A program made the position numbers and the translations under genes. The notes under the pieces are model-generated. The model made no database searches and was not told where the DNA came from. It saw only the letters and a program-made list of their open reading frames with translations. From NCBI RefSeq assembly GCF_001400735.1, contig NZ_LJPW01000161.1:1-64000 (forward strand): a stretch of DNA of 64,000 nucleotides. The letters run 5' to 3'. Below are positions 21,328 to 29,019 of the stretch, piece by piece (position 1 is the stretch's first letter; every line of letters starts with the position of its first letter). This DNA is from Pseudomonas caricapapayae (lineage in GTDB: Bacteria; Pseudomonadota; Gammaproteobacteria; Pseudomonadales; Pseudomonadaceae).

Positions 21328-21779
21328 AGGATCAAATCACGTAATTCGTCGGGCATCGCGCCAGGTTTTTGAATGGCAGCCAGGTCAGCATCAGCAAGAG
21401 CATTCCAGGCGTCCTCGTCCCACAGTTGAAACTTGTTGAGTTGGCCCACCAGCATTACGCGCTTATCCAGCCTGGCGTACTCGCGCAGGCGTGGCGGCAC
21501 CAGAAAACGCCCGCTGCCATCGAGTTCCAGATCGACGGCATTACCAATCAGAAGCCTTTGCAGACGACGGTTCTCTTCACGAAACGTCGCCAGATCACGA
21601 AGTTTTGCCTCTATAAGCTCCCATTCGGAAAGCGGATAAAGGCAAAGGCAGGGATCAACGGCATCAATAGTCACGATAAGTTGCCCGGCACTACGCGAAT
21701 CCAACTCGTCACGGTACCGGCTCGGCATAGCGAGACGGCCCTTGGCATCGAGATTGATCGCGTTGGCACCACGGAACAC
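21324..21779 (-). CDS. mraZ: Transcriptional regulator MraZ
   Basis: A small DNA-binding protein with two SpoVT/AbrB-like repeats that represses its own operon in E. coli. 151 aa. Start codon is GTG at 21779 with GGAG nine bases upstream; MFRGANAINLDAKGRLAMPS is the first repeat and LELDGSGRFLVPPRLREYA the second, each with the DxxGR core. First gene of the dcw cluster. The predicted operator of three direct repeats lies in its 5' region (see separate entry), so autoregulation is likely to be kept here. Confidence 0.97.
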   Translation of the reverse strand: MFRGANAINLDAKGRLAMPSRYRDELDSRSAGQLIVTIDAVDPCLCLYPLSEWELIEAKLRDLATFREENRRLQRLLIGNAVDLELDGSGRFLVPPRLREYARLDKRVMLVGQLNKFQLWDEDAWNALADADLAAIQKPGAMPDELRDLIL

Positions 21780-21819
21780 AGGCGCATTCTCCGAATATTA
21801 GCTTTTTGCGCTGAAAAAA

Positions 21820-21847
21820 CCCACTTCGTGCCACTTTCTGCCACTTG
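21820..21847 (-). promoter_or_regulatory. MraZ operator: three 10-bp-spaced GTGG(C/G) repeats
   Basis: On the minus strand AGTGGCAGAA, AGTGGCACGA and AGTGGG follow each other at exact 10-bp spacing, just downstream of the mraZ -10 box. Tandem TGGG/TGGC-type repeats with 5-bp spacers between promoter and mraZ start are the known target of MraZ in E. coli and other bacteria. The predicted transcription start falls at the edge of the repeats, so binding would block initiation. Confidence 0.85.
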
Positions 21848-21852
21848 TGCAC

Positions 21853-21882
21853 ACTATAGGAACGCGCCCACCACACCGTCAA
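21853..21882 (-). promoter_or_regulatory. Sigma70-type promoter of the dcw operon (Pmra)
   Basis: On the minus strand TTGACG (21877-21882) and TATAGT (21853-21858) are separated by 18 bp. It is the only good promoter in the mraZ upstream region and is directly followed by the MraZ repeats. Confidence 0.8.
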
Positions 21883-22087
21883 GGCACGGTCTTAAGGAAA
21901 ACCCTTACATTTCGGAGATTTAGGAGAGGTATCGGGTATAAAAGGGTAATTTTACGAAGGCTCTGACAGATAAATCCCACACAACTCAAACCGTTGCGAT
22001 CAGAAGTTAATGTGATTTATGAGCTGTAAGATTTTTTTGGTATTACGGGAGGGATTTGCTGCTTGAAACGAAGGGTGAAAAAAAGGT
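21883..22087. other. AT-rich spacer between rnpB and the dcw promoter
   Basis: About 200 bp with lower GC than its surroundings and no ORF I can support. It holds a small hairpin (TAAGG/CCTTA near 21892-21908) and a T-rich run on the minus strand directly after the rnpB 3' end (22075-22085 region), which probably ends rnpB transcription. Nothing else is recognised. Confidence 0.4.
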
Positions 22088-22445
22088 GGAGAGTCGATCT
22101 GTAAGCCGGGTTCTGTCGAGAACAGTCATTCCTCTACGACGGCCATCACTGGACGTCTTTAGCAACCTACCCGGTTCCAGCGCGGGCCACGCCTAGGAAC
22201 CCTATTTGGTCTTGCTCCGAGTGGGGTTTACCTTGCCACGAACTGTTACCAGACGTGCGGTGCGCTCTTACCGCACCTTTTCACCCTTACCGGCACCGAA
22301 GTGCTTAGGCGGTTATTTTCTGTGGCACTTTCCGTAGGCTCACGCCTCCCAGGCGTTACCTGGCACTCCGCCCTATGGAGCCCGGACTTTCCTCCCCCCC
22401 CTGTTGCGGAACAACAAGAGGCAGCGACTGTCCAATCGACTCTCC
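22088..22445 (-). ncRNA. rnpB: RNase P RNA (M1 RNA), type A
   Basis: The catalytic RNA of RNase P, which matures tRNA 5' ends. On the minus strand the sequence starts AGAGTCGATTGGACAGTCGC and ends ACAGATCGACTCTCC, so the two ends pair as helix P1 (AGAGTCGA with TCGACTCT). Conserved internal elements are present, such as the GAGGAAAGTCCGGGCTCCAT region (plus-strand 22374-22395) and the ACAGAAAATAACCGCC segment (plus-strand about 22310-22325). Length about 358 nt agrees with Pseudomonas. A T run follows the 3' end. Exact ends are estimated to a few bases. Confidence 0.96.
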
Positions 22446-22452
22446 GCCGACA

Positions 22453-22481
22453 AGGTTAGCGGCACATGCCACCAAGAACAA
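22453..22481 (-). promoter_or_regulatory. rnpB promoter
   Basis: On the minus strand TTGTTC (22476-22481) and TAACCT (22453-22458) with a 17-bp spacer place the transcription start at about 22446, which is just where the RNase P RNA begins. Confidence 0.7.
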
Positions 22482-22541
22482 GCTTTAATAGCATGTGCGA
22501 TGCGCTTGCCCCCTTTATCTGCCCTCTTCAAAAGCCATTCA

Positions 22542-23411
22542 TCATTCCTTCTGCTTTTCCAGCGCCACCTGATAAAGCAGGTTCTTGCGCACGCCGGTTA
22601 TCTCGGCTGCCAAAGCTGCAGCGCGCTTGAGCGGCATCTCCGCGAGCAGTAGATCAAGTATGCGGCGCGCCTCTTCACCGATGACGTCCTCGCCCTCGGG
22701 CGGCGTCCAGCCCGCTACCAGCACAACGCACTCGCCACGCTGCTGATTGCTGTCGGCCTCGACGAACGCCCGTAGCTCACTCAATGGCAGACCTTTGAGC
22801 GTTTCGAAAGTTTTGGTTATTTCACGCGCCAGCAAGGCCTGACGGTCAGCACCGAAGACCAGCTCCATATCTTGAAGACACTCGAGAATCCGGTGTGGTG
22901 CCTCATAGAAGATAAGCGTGCGTGGCTCTTCCCCGACCCGCTCGAGTCTTGCCTTGCGACCTGCAGTTTTGGCCGGGAGGAAGCCCTCGAAAATAAACCG
23001 GTCCGAAGGTAGCCCGGCCGCCGAAAGAGCAGCAATCAAGGCACAGGCACCGGGCACCGGGACCACCGGCACACCGGCGGCACGCGCCTGACGTACCAGG
23101 TGATAACCGGGATCGGAAATCAACGGCGTGCCTGCATCGGAAATCAGCGCAACATCGTCGCCAGCCAGCAGACGCGTAATGAAACGACTACCCTCATCAC
23201 GTTCGTTATGCTCGTGGCAGGCAGCCAGCGGAGTTGAAATCCCGAAATGCTGCATAAGACGCGCCGAATGGCGAGTGTCTTCAGCCGCAATCAGCGAGAC
23301 TTCACGCAACACCTTCAATGCTCGCACGCTCATGTCGTCCAGATTGCCTATAGGAGTCGCCACTACATAAAGCGAGCCTGGAGTGGAATTCGAAACAACC
23401 GGAACAGTCAA
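22542..23411 (-). CDS. rsmI: 16S rRNA 2'-O-ribose C1402 methyltransferase RsmI
   Basis: A tetrapyrrole-methylase-fold enzyme that 2'-O-methylates C1402, the same nucleotide N4-methylated by RsmH. I choose the TTG at 23411 (MTVPVVSNSTPGSLYVVATP), 289 aa, since GAGG lies 8 nt upstream; an ATG 14 codons further out (23453) has no ribosome site. Motifs: VATPIGNLDDMSVRAL near 15-30, AAEDTRHSARLM near 40, LISDAGTPLISDPGY near 80 and a C-terminal HTH-like tail KRAAALAAEITGVRKN. Divergent from lpoA, as yraL is from yraM in E. coli. Confidence 0.95.
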   Translation of the reverse strand: MTVPVVSNSTPGSLYVVATPIGNLDDMSVRALKVLREVSLIAAEDTRHSARLMQHFGISTPLAACHEHNERDEGSRFITRLLAGDDVALISDAGTPLISDPGYHLVRQARAAGVPVVPVPGACALIAALSAAGLPSDRFIFEGFLPAKTAGRKARLERVGEEPRTLIFYEAPHRILECLQDMELVFGADRQALLAREITKTFETLKGLPLSELRAFVEADSNQQRGECVVLVAGWTPPEGEDVIGEEARRILDLLLAEMPLKRAAALAAEITGVRKNLLYQVALEKQKE

Positions 23412-23648
23412 AACGCAGACCTCATAGGTTAAGGCGGGTACCTGGAAGGACATAGTGTACAGGCTGAAGCCCGGCCGAGCGGTTCACGCATCAGGGATGC
23501 AGTCAAAAAGGAATATAAACATGATCAGGCCTGAGCATGAAGCACGATACCCCTCTCGAATTGAACGATTCGGCCGCATGATGACCCTAACGCCACCAAT
23601 ATCATGGCTTTAAACACCTTCGACATCGCACCCCGGCCAGCGCTTGGG

Positions 23649-23654
23649 TACAAT
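23649..23654 (+). promoter_or_regulatory. Possible -10 box of the lpoA operon
   Basis: TACAAT lies 37 bp before the lpoA ATG. No convincing -35 is seen at the right distance, so this is only a candidate. Confidence 0.35.
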
Positions 23655-23690
23655 TCCCCGTTAATTCGCTCGAGTTTCAGGAACATACCA

Positions 23691-25505
23691 ATGATCGCTT
23701 GTCTGCGGCTGCTCTCTGCCCTCTGCCTCGCTGCCCTTCTCGCAGCGTGTGCCAGCTCGCCCTCGTCCAGTCTTGGCGAGCTGCCTCGAACCCCTGACGC
23801 CAGCATCGAGCAGTTGCTTGATCAGGCCGCCAGCGCCAAGACACCCGAGCAGGCCGCAACGCTGCGCCTGAGCGCTGCCGACCTGGCGAGCCGCCAGAAC
23901 GACGCAGGACGCGCTGCACAGATCCTCGGACAAGTGCAGATCGACCAGCTCAAACCTGGCCTGCAGGTGTTTGCCAGCACACTGTCAGCAGAACTGGCGA
24001 TGGGCCGTAACCAGCCCAAGGCAGCACTGACAGCACTGAACCATCTGAGCATGCAGCGCCTGGGCGAACTGTCGGTCGAGCAGCAGGTTCGCACTCACAT
24101 GGTCAAGGCACGCGCACTGGAGGCTGATGGTCAGGCACTGGCAGCGGCCAACGAGCGGGTATTTGCCGGCCCCCTACTGCAAGGCGCAGAAGCCAGGGCC
24201 AACAATGATGCGATCTGGACCCTGGTGTCCGCCCTCCCTGCCGAGCAACTGCAAAGCACCGCCACCGACGATATGGGCGGCTGGCTGAACCTCGCTCGCT
24301 CGATCAAGGGCGCTGGCACGCTCGAGCAGCAACAGGCCGCCATCGACAGCTGGAAAGCCCAGAACCCGAAACACCCTGCCGCATTGCAATTGCCTACCGC
24401 CCTTGCGCAATTACGCGCCCTCACCAGCGAGCCGATTACCAAAATTGCTCTGCTGCTGCCTCAGGACGGCCAACTGGCGGCTGTTGCCAAAGCGCTGCGC
24501 GAAGGTTTCATGGCTGCGCATTTTCAGGCGCAACAAGCAGGACAGAATCCACCCGCCATCCAGGTTTTCGACAGCTCGCGCGTCACCTCGATGGACGAGT
24601 TTTACCGTCAGGCTCAAGCCGCTGGCGTACAACTGGTCGTCGGCCCGCTGGAAAAAAATCTCGTCAAGCAGTTGAACAGCCGTCAACAGTTGCCAATTAC
24701 CACCCTGGCACTGAACTACAGCGACACCAGCAACGAAGGCCCTGCTCAGCTGTATCAGTTCGGCCTGGCCGCAGAAGACGAAGCCCGCGAAGTTGCACGT
24801 CGCGCCTGGGCAGACGGCAAGCGCAGTGCCGTTGCGATGGTGCCGAAAGGCGAATGGGGCGACCGGGTGCTGGATGCCTTCCGCAAGAGCTGGCAGGCCA
24901 AGGGCGGCACGCTGATTGCCGCCGAACACGTTGACCAACCTGTCGAATTGGCACAGCAGGTCGCAGATCTGTTCCAGCTGCGCAACAGCGAGGGACGCGC
25001 CCAGCGACTGCAAAGCACTGCCGGAACTCAGGTAGCCGCTCAGCCCAGCCGTCGCCAGGACATCGACTTCATGTTCCTTGCCGCAACGCCTCAGCAAGCG
25101 CAGCAGATCAAGCCGACCATGGTCTTCCAGTACGCAGGCGACGTTCCGGTCTACGCCACTTCGCATCTGTTCACCAACAGCAACGATCATGCACAGTACA
25201 TGGACCTCAACGGCGTACGCTTCTGCGAAACCCCCTGGCTGCTGAATGCCGAAGACCCGCTGCGCCAGCAAGTCACCGCGCAATGGCCTCAGGCGGCAGG
25301 CAGCCTGGGTCGCCTGTACGCAATGGGTATCGACGCCTACCGCCTGGCTCCACGCCTGGCCCAGCTCAAGGCAATGCCGGATAGCCGCATTGACGGGCTG
25401 TCCGGCAGCCTGAGCCTGAACCCGGGCCGCCGCGTCGAACGCCAACTTCCGTGGGCCGAATTCGTCGATGGCAAGATCCAGCGCCTGCCGGACACCGCCC
25501 CTTGA
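23691..25505 (+). CDS. lpoA: Penicillin-binding protein activator LpoA
   Basis: An outer-membrane lipoprotein that activates PBP1A transpeptidation in E. coli (formerly YraM). The start at 23691 gives 604 aa with a lipoprotein signal MIACLRLLSALCLAALLAAC (Cys20, lipobox LAAC); the 29 codons open upstream are not conserved. The N-terminal half is alpha-helical TPR-like (about 30-240), the C-terminal half is a periplasmic-binding-protein-like fold beginning ITKIALLLPQDGQLAAVAKA. First gene of lpoA-yraN-diaA-dolP, the same order as in E. coli; its TGA overlaps the yraN TTG. In P. aeruginosa the PBP1A activator is LpoA too; PBP1b uses an unrelated LpoP. Confidence 0.95.
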   Translation: MIACLRLLSALCLAALLAACASSPSSSLGELPRTPDASIEQLLDQAASAKTPEQAATLRLSAADLASRQNDAGRAAQILGQVQIDQLKPGLQVFASTLSAELAMGRNQPKAALTALNHLSMQRLGELSVEQQVRTHMVKARALEADGQALAAANERVFAGPLLQGAEARANNDAIWTLVSALPAEQLQSTATDDMGGWLNLARSIKGAGTLEQQQAAIDSWKAQNPKHPAALQLPTALAQLRALTSEPITKIALLLPQDGQLAAVAKALREGFMAAHFQAQQAGQNPPAIQVFDSSRVTSMDEFYRQAQAAGVQLVVGPLEKNLVKQLNSRQQLPITTLALNYSDTSNEGPAQLYQFGLAAEDEAREVARRAWADGKRSAVAMVPKGEWGDRVLDAFRKSWQAKGGTLIAAEHVDQPVELAQQVADLFQLRNSEGRAQRLQSTAGTQVAAQPSRRQDIDFMFLAATPQQAQQIKPTMVFQYAGDVPVYATSHLFTNSNDHAQYMDLNGVRFCETPWLLNAEDPLRQQVTAQWPQAAGSLGRLYAMGIDAYRLAPRLAQLKAMPDSRIDGLSGSLSLNPGRRVERQLPWAEFVDGKIQRLPDTAP

Positions 25506-25876
25506 CGCAACGCAGCACCCGCCAGCAAGCAGGGCGCGAGGCCGAAGCCTTCGCCCTACAGTTTTTGCAACAGCAGGGGCTGAGCCTTATCGAGCAAAAC
25601 TGGTTATGCAAACGCGGCGAGCTTGATCTAGTCATGCTTGACGGCGATACAGTAGTATTCGTCGAAGTTCGCTACCGGCGTCATTCCGGCTGGGGCGGGG
25701 CCATGGAAAGCGTCGATTTTCGCAAGCAGGAAAAACTCGTCACTGCCGCACAGCTTTTTCTGCAGCAAGTAACAGGCTGGGCCAGCCACCCCTGTCGCTT
25801 CGACGTAATCGCCATTGAAGGCGAACCCGGCAAGGCTGCACCGCTGAACTGGATCAAGAGCGCTTTTGACAGCTGA
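25502..25876 (+). CDS. yraN: YraN family (UPF0102) nuclease-fold protein
   Basis: 124 aa from a TTG start (MTQRSTRQQAGREAEAFALQ), chosen because it matches the conserved N-terminus and overlaps the lpoA stop (TTGA). The family has a PD-(D/E)XK Holliday-junction-resolvase-like fold: here GREAEAFALQFL, KRGELDLVMLDGDTVVFVEV (E, D, ExV active-site pattern at about 42-60) and YRRHSGWGG. Biological role is unknown; some relatives are called YraN endonuclease. Its place between lpoA and diaA is conserved across gammaproteobacteria. Confidence 0.93.
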   Translation: MTQRSTRQQAGREAEAFALQFLQQQGLSLIEQNWLCKRGELDLVMLDGDTVVFVEVRYRRHSGWGGAMESVDFRKQEKLVTAAQLFLQQVTGWASHPCRFDVIAIEGEPGKAAPLNWIKSAFDS

Positions 25877-26047
25877 CCTGGCTCAGTGAAGCAGCAGCCC
25901 CACTTGAGCCATGACCTGCAATACACTACAGCCCTCACCGATTTCGCTATTTGTTTTGCCGGCTGCACACCCGTGTGTGCCGGATAGCTCCCGGGAAAAC
26001 CCGGCGCATCCGCCCCGCCGCCGTACGCTCTAATTAAGGTCACATTG
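25877..26047 (+). other. yraN-diaA intergenic region with an imperfect hairpin
   Basis: A 171-bp gap. It contains an imperfect GC-rich hairpin at about 25959-25983 (CCGGCTGCACAC against GTGTGTGCCGG, one bulge) with no T run, so it is not a standard terminator. It could be an RNA-processing or stability element. No ORF is supported. Confidence 0.4.
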
Positions 26048-26641
26048 ATGGACATGCAATCCCGAATTCGCCGGCTGTTCCAGGCCAGCATCGAAACCAA
26101 GCAACAGGCGATGGAAGTCCTTGCACCCTTTATCGAGCAAGCCAGTCAGGTCATGGTCAATGCCCTGCTCAACGAGGGCAAGATGCTCGCGTGCGGCAAC
26201 GGCGGGTCCGCTGGCGATGCACAACACTTTTCCTCGGAATTGCTCAACCGCTTCGAACGCGAGCGGCCGAGCCTGCCGGCCATTGCACTGACAACCGACA
26301 GCTCGACGATTACCTCGATCGCCAACGATTACAGCTACAACGAAATCTTCTCCAAGCAGATCCGCGCACTGGGTCAACCAGGCGATGTGTTGCTGGCCAT
26401 TTCCACCAGTGGCAACTCGGCGAATATTATTCAAGCCATCCAGGCCGCACATGATCGCGAAATGATTGTCGTAGCATTGACGGGACGCGACGGTGGCGGC
26501 ATGGCCTCGCTGCTATTGCCCGAGGACGTGGAAATACGCGTACCCGCCAACGTCACGGCACGCATACAAGAAGTCCATCTGCTGGCGATCCATTGCCTTT
26601 GCGATTTGATCGACAGCCAACTGTTCGGGAGTGAAGAATGA
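26048..26641 (+). CDS. diaA: SIS-domain protein, DiaA-like (often labelled phosphoheptose isomerase GmhA)
   Basis: 197 aa, single SIS (sugar isomerase) domain with ACGNGGSAGDAQHFSSEL near 48-65 and LLAISTSGNSANIIQA near 112. Databases often call the Pseudomonas protein GmhA, the enzyme making D-glycero-D-manno-heptose 7-phosphate for LPS core. In E. coli the gene between yraN and yraP is diaA, a DnaA-binding initiation stimulator closely related to GmhA. Here the order lpoA-yraN-X-dolP is the same, so I call it DiaA by synteny; a dual or GmhA role is possible if no other gmhA exists in the genome. Ends with an ATGA overlap to dolP. Confidence 0.8.
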   Translation: MDMQSRIRRLFQASIETKQQAMEVLAPFIEQASQVMVNALLNEGKMLACGNGGSAGDAQHFSSELLNRFERERPSLPAIALTTDSSTITSIANDYSYNEIFSKQIRALGQPGDVLLAISTSGNSANIIQAIQAAHDREMIVVALTGRDGGGMASLLLPEDVEIRVPANVTARIQEVHLLAIHCLCDLIDSQLFGSEE

Positions 26642-27216
26642 CCCCTAATCGTCTTAGCCTACTGGTTCTGACACTGTGCCTCAGCATCACCGGATGCAGT
26701 TCGGTGATCACGGCCACTCGCGAAAAACCGATCGAAGACGATCGCGGCACGCGCACCTTCGGCAGCAAGATCGACGACTCGCTGATCGAGACCAAGGCAG
26801 CCGTCAACATCTCCAAAGCCAACCCTGACCTCGCAGAGGGCTCGCACATCGTCGTGACCAGCTTCAACGGCATCGTGCTGCTGGCTGGCCAGACACCGCG
26901 CGCCGACCTCAAGGCCATGGCTGAACAAGCCGCCAGCGCCGTTCAGCGCGTCAAGAAGGTCAACAACGAACTGCAGGTGATGGCACCCTCCTCGCTGCTG
27001 GCCCGCAACAACGACGCATGGCTGACCACCAAGATCAAAAGCCAGATGATCGCCGACGCATCCATCCCCGGCTCGCGCATCAAGGTGGTGACCGAGAACG
27101 GCATCGTCTTCCTGCTGGGCCTGGTAACCCAGGACGAAGCCAATCGCGCCACCAACCTGGTACAGGGCGTCTCCGGCGTGCAGAAGATCGTCAAACTCTT
27201 CGAGTACATCGACTGA
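26638..27216 (+). CDS. dolP: BON-domain outer-membrane lipoprotein DolP (YraP)
   Basis: 192 aa. The lipoprotein signal ends SITGC with Cys20. Two BON domains follow (about 48-115, DSLIETKAAVNISKANPDLA..., and 125-190, DAWLTTKIKSQMIADASIPG...), each with the conserved Gly. DolP binds anionic phospholipid at the division site and supports outer-membrane integrity and BAM function (E. coli knowledge). Last gene of the operon and followed by a strong terminator. The identity is secure by domain and synteny. Confidence 0.94.
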   Translation: MTPNRLSLLVLTLCLSITGCSSVITATREKPIEDDRGTRTFGSKIDDSLIETKAAVNISKANPDLAEGSHIVVTSFNGIVLLAGQTPRADLKAMAEQAASAVQRVKKVNNELQVMAPSSLLARNNDAWLTTKIKSQMIADASIPGSRIKVVTENGIVFLLGLVTQDEANRATNLVQGVSGVQKIVKLFEYID

Positions 27217-27234
27217 CGGGTAACCGACAGGCAA

Positions 27235-27268
27235 TAAAAAAGGCGATCCGAAGATCGCCTTTTTTATG
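27235..27268. terminator. Bidirectional terminator between dolP and sspB
   Basis: A7-GGCGATC-CGAA-GATCGCC-T6: a 7-bp perfect stem with a tetraloop, A run on one side and T run on the other. It serves the convergent dolP and sspB genes. Confidence 0.92.
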
Positions 27269-27276
27269 CCTGTCTT

Positions 27277-27696
27277 TTACTTGACGACCTTCAGACTCGG
27301 CCGACCACTCGGGCGTGGCGGTTCGCTGTCTGGCGGAGGCGTATCGTCTTCAATCTCGATCTCGATTTCCTCGCCTTCCTCCATGGAGGGCTCCAGATCG
27401 AAAACCATGCCCTGACCGTTCTCACGGGCATAAATACCCAGAATGGCAGCGACAGGCACATAAAGCGTGTGCGGCACACCACCGAAACGGCCTTCGAAGC
27501 TCACCGCCTCATTATCCATGTGCAGATGACGCACTGCACTTGGCGAGACATTCAAGACAATCTGCCCGTCGTTGGCAAACCCTTGCGGGACCTGCACCGA
27601 GGGATAATCTGCATTGACCAGCACATGCGGGGTGCAATCGTTATCGACGATCCACTCATAGAGAGCGCGAACAAGATAAGGGCGACTGGAGTTCAT
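27277..27696 (-). CDS. sspB: ClpXP adaptor SspB
   Basis: Delivers ssrA-tagged peptides to ClpXP. 139 aa: globular substrate-binding domain 1-110 (RPYLVRALYEWIVDNDCTPH, QIVLNVSPSAVRHLHMDNEA, SFEGRFGGVP), an acidic Glu-rich linker (EEGEEIEIEIEDD), and a C-terminal ClpX-binding tail RPSLKVVK. Lies 17 bp downstream of sspA, as in E. coli. Confidence 0.97.
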   Translation of the reverse strand: MNSSRPYLVRALYEWIVDNDCTPHVLVNADYPSVQVPQGFANDGQIVLNVSPSAVRHLHMDNEAVSFEGRFGGVPHTLYVPVAAILGIYARENGQGMVFDLEPSMEEGEEIEIEIEDDTPPPDSEPPRPSGRPSLKVVK

Positions 27697-27713
27697 TAAC
27701 GGCTCCTTAAGCC

Positions 27714-28331
27714 TTAGCGCATTTCACGTTCGGCAGCAGACAGACTCGCCTGAAAAGCCTCACGCGCAAATTGGCGCTCCATGTAATCAAGCAACGGCTT
27801 GGCAGGCCGCGGCAATTCAATACCCAAAATTGGCAAACGCCAGAGTATGGGGAGTAGACAGCAATCGACGAGACTTAGCTCGTCACTCATGAAAAAAGCT
27901 TTTTCCGCGAACAACGGGGAAACCCCGGCCAGGCTCTCACGAAGCTCCTTGCGTGCCTGGACGCGAGCAGGCTCTTTGCTGCGCGTGTCGAGGATCAGGT
28001 CCACAAGGCCACACCAGTCTCGCTGGATGCGATGGATCAGCAGGCGGCTGTTGGCGCGAGCCACCGGATAGACAGGCAGCAAGGGTGGATGCGGATAACG
28101 CTCATCCAGATATTCCATGACCACCGTCGACTCATACAACGCCAGGTCACGATCGACGAGGGTCGGCAAGCTGCCATACGGATTTACTTCAATCAGCTGC
28201 GGCGGATGACGACCCGCCACGACTTCAATAATTTCGGCGCTGACACCCTTCTCGGCGAGCACAATGCGTACGCGATGAGAATAGTGGTCGGCGGGGTCGG
28301 AGTAACAGGCCAACCGGTTGGTCACGCCCAT
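27714..28331 (-). CDS. sspA: Stringent starvation protein A (RNA polymerase-binding, GST fold)
   Basis: 205 aa with GST N-terminal thioredoxin-like domain (RLACYSDPADHYSHRVRIVL) and helical C-terminal domain. SspA binds RNA polymerase and controls stationary-phase and virulence genes; it has no glutathione transferase activity. The usual Pro-His-Pro surface motif region appears at YPHPPLLPVYP near 84-94. A strong GAGGAGGA ribosome site precedes the ATG. In P. aeruginosa this gene follows petABC; here it follows rpsI directly. Confidence 0.95.
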   Translation of the reverse strand: MGVTNRLACYSDPADHYSHRVRIVLAEKGVSAEIIEVVAGRHPPQLIEVNPYGSLPTLVDRDLALYESTVVMEYLDERYPHPPLLPVYPVARANSRLLIHRIQRDWCGLVDLILDTRSKEPARVQARKELRESLAGVSPLFAEKAFFMSDELSLVDCCLLPILWRLPILGIELPRPAKPLLDYMERQFAREAFQASLSAAEREMR

Positions 28332-28612
28332 GGCGATCCTCCTCGCTTGTTAAAATTTATCGGACAGACAAACGAACACGCCCCCAGAGCGCATCCGATA
28401 ATGAACGCAACAGCACAGGTGTTCGTCGCGGGCCACAAGATAGCTCATTTACACGACGTAAATTCCGCAATCTTCGTCGACAGGTGTATAAATCTCGCTC
28501 TATCGACGCGGCACGCCCACGCTCAAAACACCAGAACCGCAAAAATCACACCCATAAAAAAACGCCCAGCCCCGCGAGGGGATGGACGTTCTTTCTTTGA
28601 ACGAAGAGCGAA
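28332..28612. other. sspA-rpsI intergenic region (petABC absent)
   Basis: A 281-bp non-coding stretch. Next to rpsI is the rpsI terminator (28555-28590). A perfect 6-bp inverted repeat ATTTAC-N5-GTAAAT lies at 28447-28463. In many pseudomonads and other proteobacteria the cytochrome bc1 genes petABC lie here; I see no bc1-like coding remnant in any frame. Confidence 0.6.
28555..28591 (-). terminator. Terminator of rplM-rpsI
   Basis: On the minus strand a 13-bp stem with one mismatch (AACGTCCATCCCC against GGGGCTGGGCGTT, loop TCGC) is followed by T7. It lies about 20 nt after the rpsI stop. Confidence 0.9.
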
Positions 28613-29005
28613 TTAACGCTTCGAGTACTGCGGACGCTTACGCGCTTTACGCAGACCGACTTTCTTACGTTCAACTTCACGGGCATCGCGAGTCACGAAG
28701 CCTGCTTTACGCAGCGCACCGCGCAGAGTCTCGTCGTACTGCATCAAAGCGCGAGTGATACCGTGGCGAATTGCGCCAGCCTGACCACTTACACCGCCAC
28801 CGATAACGGTGACGTAGATGTCGAACTTTTCAACTGTCTCGGTCAGTTCCAGCGGCTGACGAACTACCATGCGGGCAGTTTCGCGACCGAAGAAATTGTC
28901 CAGGGAGCGGTTGTTGATCGAGATGTTACCAGTACCCGGACGCAGGAAAACGCGAGCGGTTGCGGTCTTGCGACGGCCAGTGCCGTAATTTTGAGTCGCC
29001 GACAT
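28613..29005 (-). CDS. rpsI: 30S ribosomal protein S9
   Basis: 130 aa, full length. Starts [20 protein letters not shown] and ends with the basic tail [12 protein letters not shown] that reaches the P-site tRNA. Lies 14 bp after rplM, the near-universal rplM-rpsI pair. Confidence 0.99.
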
Positions 29006-29019
29006 AATGAACTATTCCG

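Noticed and set aside
22404..22652. 82-codon plus-strand ORF across the rnpB 5' end and rsmI 3' end
   Set aside because: Overlaps RNase P RNA and the end of rsmI on the opposite strand; no coding features.
28332..28612. Small ORF of 61 codons on the minus strand (28357-28542) upstream of sspA
   Set aside because: No ribosome site, Arg-rich random composition, and it covers the inverted repeat and likely promoter.
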